Source: Tannerella sp. (GTDB lineage Bacteria > Bacteroidota > Bacteroidia > Bacteroidales > Tannerellaceae). From it: 10,667 bases of DNA. Below the pieces are notes generated by a model. It did no database searches and was not told the DNA's origin. It saw nothing but the letters and a program-made list of their open reading frames with translations. The translations under genes and the position numbers were made by a program. Below, one piece after another: positions 9,265 through 10,667 of the stretch; the first letter of the stretch is position 1; each line of letters begins with the position of its first letter. The stretch covers positions 1 through 10,667 of the forward strand of contig JAITBC010000436.1 of the NCBI GenBank assembly GCA_031283785.1, written 5' to 3'.

Positions 9265-9272
9265 TATCTTTG
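9265..9272 (+). promoter_or_regulatory. Bacteroidota-type -7 promoter box pointing right
   Basis: TATCTTTG on the plus strand is an exact TAnnTTTG match. It is only 4 bases ahead of the ATG at 9277, so a transcript starting in the usual place would begin at or near that ATG. It would then be leaderless, or would use the ATG at 9351. I see no good -33 TTTG at 19-21 bases upstream. It is divergent from the box at 9197-9204, with 60 bases between them. Confidence 0.55.
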
Positions 9273-9276
9273 CGTC

Positions 9277-9530
9277 ATGAATGAGACGATTGCCATACCA
9301 CTGCCTGAATATCCGGGATACAAACTCCTCTGCATGAAGAGAACGCAAAAATGCGTGAAGATTTTTCTCCACATTCGCTTGGCGATGTAAAGTTCAAATA
9401 TATACTTCTTCCCGTGTGGTTAGGCGCTTACCGTTACAAGGGGAAATCGTATATTTTTACCGTTAACGGCCGAACCGGACAGGTCGTCGGCCGCCGTCCG
9501 TGGAGTATTCTTAAAACAACCATGCTTTAA
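9277..9530 (+). pseudogene. Frame-disrupted remnant of a zinc-ribbon-type hypothetical protein (C-terminal end preserved)
   Basis: Two short frames share this stretch. From the ATG at 9277 a frame runs 37 codons and stops at 9388-9390. In another frame, open from 9309 after a TGA at 9306-9308, the sequence reads up to a stop at 9528-9530 and contains [20 protein letters not shown] and [20 protein letters not shown]. That block resembles the C-terminal end of larger hypothetical proteins, often annotated as zinc-ribbon proteins, where the pattern is LLPVW...YRYKGK.Y.F.VNG.TG.V.G..P.S. The upstream zinc-ribbon and helical parts are absent, so the best reading is a truncated and frameshifted relic. 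The alternative is a real 59-residue protein starting at ATG 9351. The family assignment is from memory. Confidence 0.5.
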
Positions 9531-9681
9531 TGCGTTTCGTACACGTATCGGCAGGATGTCCTCCCACCATACCATAACTCCGGATAGAAACAGTCAAAAT
9601 ATTCCCGTCTATCCATGATAAATTCAAGTAAAAGGAGGGTATCTCCGGAAAGTCCCGGACGCGCCCTCCCCCAGTCATTTT
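9531..9681. other. Non-coding spacer between remnant and dehydrogenase
   Basis: No open frame of any promise occurs on the plus strand. A 56-codon minus-strand frame starting in the spacer runs back through the remnant but has no recognisable content. The only structure I see is the hairpin at 9634-9669. Confidence 0.6.
9634..9669 (-). terminator. Hairpin terminator of the dehydrogenase operon, possibly bidirectional
   Basis: The outer arms GGAGGG (9634-9639) and CCCTCC (9664-9669) pair perfectly. So do the inner arms TCCGG (9644-9648) and CCGGA (9655-9659), around a 6-base loop and a symmetric 4x4 internal loop (TATC facing CGCG). Read on the minus strand it lies just after the dehydrogenase stop codon and is followed at once by TTTTACTT, as expected of an intrinsic terminator. 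On the plus strand a TTTTTT run starts about 8 bases after the hairpin, so it may also stop rightward transcripts. Confidence 0.6.
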
Positions 9682-10479
9682 TTACTTAGGCTGTTTCCCT
9701 ATATAAGCGAGGATTCCGCCGTCGACGTAAAGGATATGTCCGTTTACGAAATTGGATGCGTCGGAAGCAAGGAATACGGCCGGGCCTTTAAGGTCGTCGG
9801 TTGTACCCCATCTTGCAGCAGGCGTTTTCGAGATGATGAAAGAATCGAAGGGATGGCGAGAACCGTCGGCCTGTTTTTCGCGTAGCGGCGCAGTTTGGGG
9901 CGTTGCTATATAACCCGGCCCGATGCCGTTGCACTGTATATTATATTCGCCGAATTCCGATGCGATATTGCGTGTCAGCATCTTAAGCCCTCCCTTTGCG
10001 GCGGCGTAAGCAGAAACCGTCTCCCGACCAAGTTCGCTCATCATCGAACAGATGTTAATGATTTTGCCGTGTCCTTTCTTGATCATGGAGGGAATTACGG
10101 CTTTAGCTACAATAAACGGGCCGTTCAGGTCAATGTCGATAACCTGGCGGAAGTCGGCCGCCGTCATTTCGCACATGGGTATGCGTTTGATGATACCGGC
10201 ATTATTAACAAGAATATCAATGATACCGATTTCTTTTTCTATCCGGGCGATTGTCGTATTTACCCCCTCTTCATCTGTTACATCGAACACATATCCGTGA
10301 GCATCAATGCCTTTGGCTTTGTATTTTTCCATAGCATCTTCTACTAAATCCGGCTTTAAATCATTAAATACGATTTTTGCTCCGGCTTCGGCAAACGCTG
10401 TCGCGATGGAAAATCCGATGCCGTAAGAAGCTCCTGTTACTAAAGCTATTTTACCTTCCAATGAAAATTTATTGTCCAT
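9682..10479 (-). CDS. Gluconate 5-dehydrogenase-type short-chain dehydrogenase/reductase
   Basis: This is a 265-residue cytoplasmic classical SDR that probably interconverts a keto-sugar acid and its alcohol with NAD(H). The cofactor motif TGASYGIG is at 15-22. Asp40 after the second strand (VFND) favours NAD over NADP. NNAG is at 92-95. The catalytic set is Asn119, Ser145, Tyr158 and Lys162 (YAAAK), followed by PG at 188-189. KIINICSMMSELGRETVSAY and NGHILYVDGGILA are closer to E. coli IdnO than to KduD as I recall those sequences. Bacteroidota homologues carrying the C-terminal GKQPK are usually named gluconate 5-dehydrogenase, and a KduD-like role in uronate breakdown is also possible. It starts 18 bases behind a likely DUF4861 gene, so the two form an operon, and it ends just before the hairpin at 9634-9669. 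The fold and catalytic residues are certain; the exact substrate is not. Confidence 0.93.
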   Translation of the reverse strand: MDNKFSLEGKIALVTGASYGIGFSIATAFAEAGAKIVFNDLKPDLVEDAMEKYKAKGIDAHGYVFDVTDEEGVNTTIARIEKEIGIIDILVNNAGIIKRIPMCEMTAADFRQVIDIDLNGPFIVAKAVIPSMIKKGHGKIINICSMMSELGRETVSAYAAAKGGLKMLTRNIASEFGEYNIQCNGIGPGYIATPQTAPLREKQADGSRHPFDSFIISKTPAARWGTTDDLKGPAVFLASDASNFVNGHILYVDGGILAYIGKQPK

Positions 10480-10497
10480 TTTTGTGAGATTTTGATA

Positions 10498-10667
10498 TTA
10501 TAATATATTTATAATCAGTGGTTCTTCGATAGATAATGAAAAAAATTCAATATAATTCCGGAAAGATTCAAGCGCAGGAAATCCGAATTTTTCCCATCCG
10601 TATCCGGTGTAATAAGTGATAGGCTGGTTCGGATAATAAGTTGTTACGCCCAACACATGCGTATGTG
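10498..10667 (-). CDS. C-terminal end of a probable DUF4861-family protein (start outside window)
   Basis: An open minus-strand frame enters from the right edge and ends in TAA at 10498-10500, giving 55 residues. The visible part contains QPITYYTGYGWEKFGFPALE, then RNYIEFF and EEPLIINIL. The order, a YY.G.GW.K.GF segment followed by an F..YI..F helix and a terminal PL.(I/V).I strand, resembles the C-terminus of DUF4861 proteins, which in Bacteroidota are often encoded beside gluconate 5-dehydrogenase and pectin or uronate genes. The call is from memory on a short fragment. The coding status is well supported by the open frame and the 18-base gap to the next gene; the family is tentative. Confidence 0.6.
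   Translation of the reverse strand, partial: HTHVLGVTTYYPNQPITYYTGYGWEKFGFPALESFRNYIEFFSLSIEEPLIINIL

Noticed and set aside
9380..9560. A minus-strand frame of about 56 codons from an ATG near 9560 across the remnant.
   Set aside because: It is the shadow of the conserved plus-strand block and shows no recognisable sequence.
9895..10347. A 150-codon open frame on the plus strand over the dehydrogenase gene.
   Set aside because: It is complementary to the catalytic region of a clear SDR, and its translation shows no family features.

Overview
The window looks like part of a Bacteroidales (Bacteroidota) chromosome. The evidence is a SusC/SusD outer-membrane pair, a large exported DUF4450-type glycosidase whose architecture I know only from this phylum, two TATCTTTG boxes matching the Bacteroidota -7 consensus (TAnnTTTG), and weak or absent Shine-Dalgarno sequences. 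The species cannot be read from the sequence.

Left part (1-8178, + strand): one operon-like block of a polysaccharide utilisation locus (PUL). A SusC-type TonB-dependent transporter, cut at its 5' end by the window edge, is followed after 5 bases by its SusD-type lipoprotein. After a 139-base gap comes a 1109-residue exported protein that reads as a DUF4450-family (alpha/alpha)6-type glycoside hydrolase. SusD and SusC would capture and import an oligosaccharide, and the exported enzyme would process it. No PUL regulator, sugar transporter or second glycosidase lies in the window.

Middle part (8179-9681): a convergent family 2 glycosyltransferase on the minus strand (polyprenyl-phosphate glycosyltransferase type, with two C-terminal membrane segments) has its own promoter box. 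Divergent from it, a second promoter box sits in front of a short, frame-disrupted plus-strand remnant. The remnant keeps the C-terminal end of what looks like a zinc-ribbon-type hypothetical protein. A G+C-rich hairpin at 9634-9669 separates this from the right block.

Right part (9682-10667, minus strand): a gluconate 5-dehydrogenase-type short-chain dehydrogenase, 18 bases behind the C-terminal end of a gene that resembles DUF4861 proteins. This pairing is one I associate with uronate or pectin catabolism. If so, the substrate of the left PUL may be pectic, but that link is inference only. I saw no tRNA, rRNA, CRISPR array, transposase or integrase.
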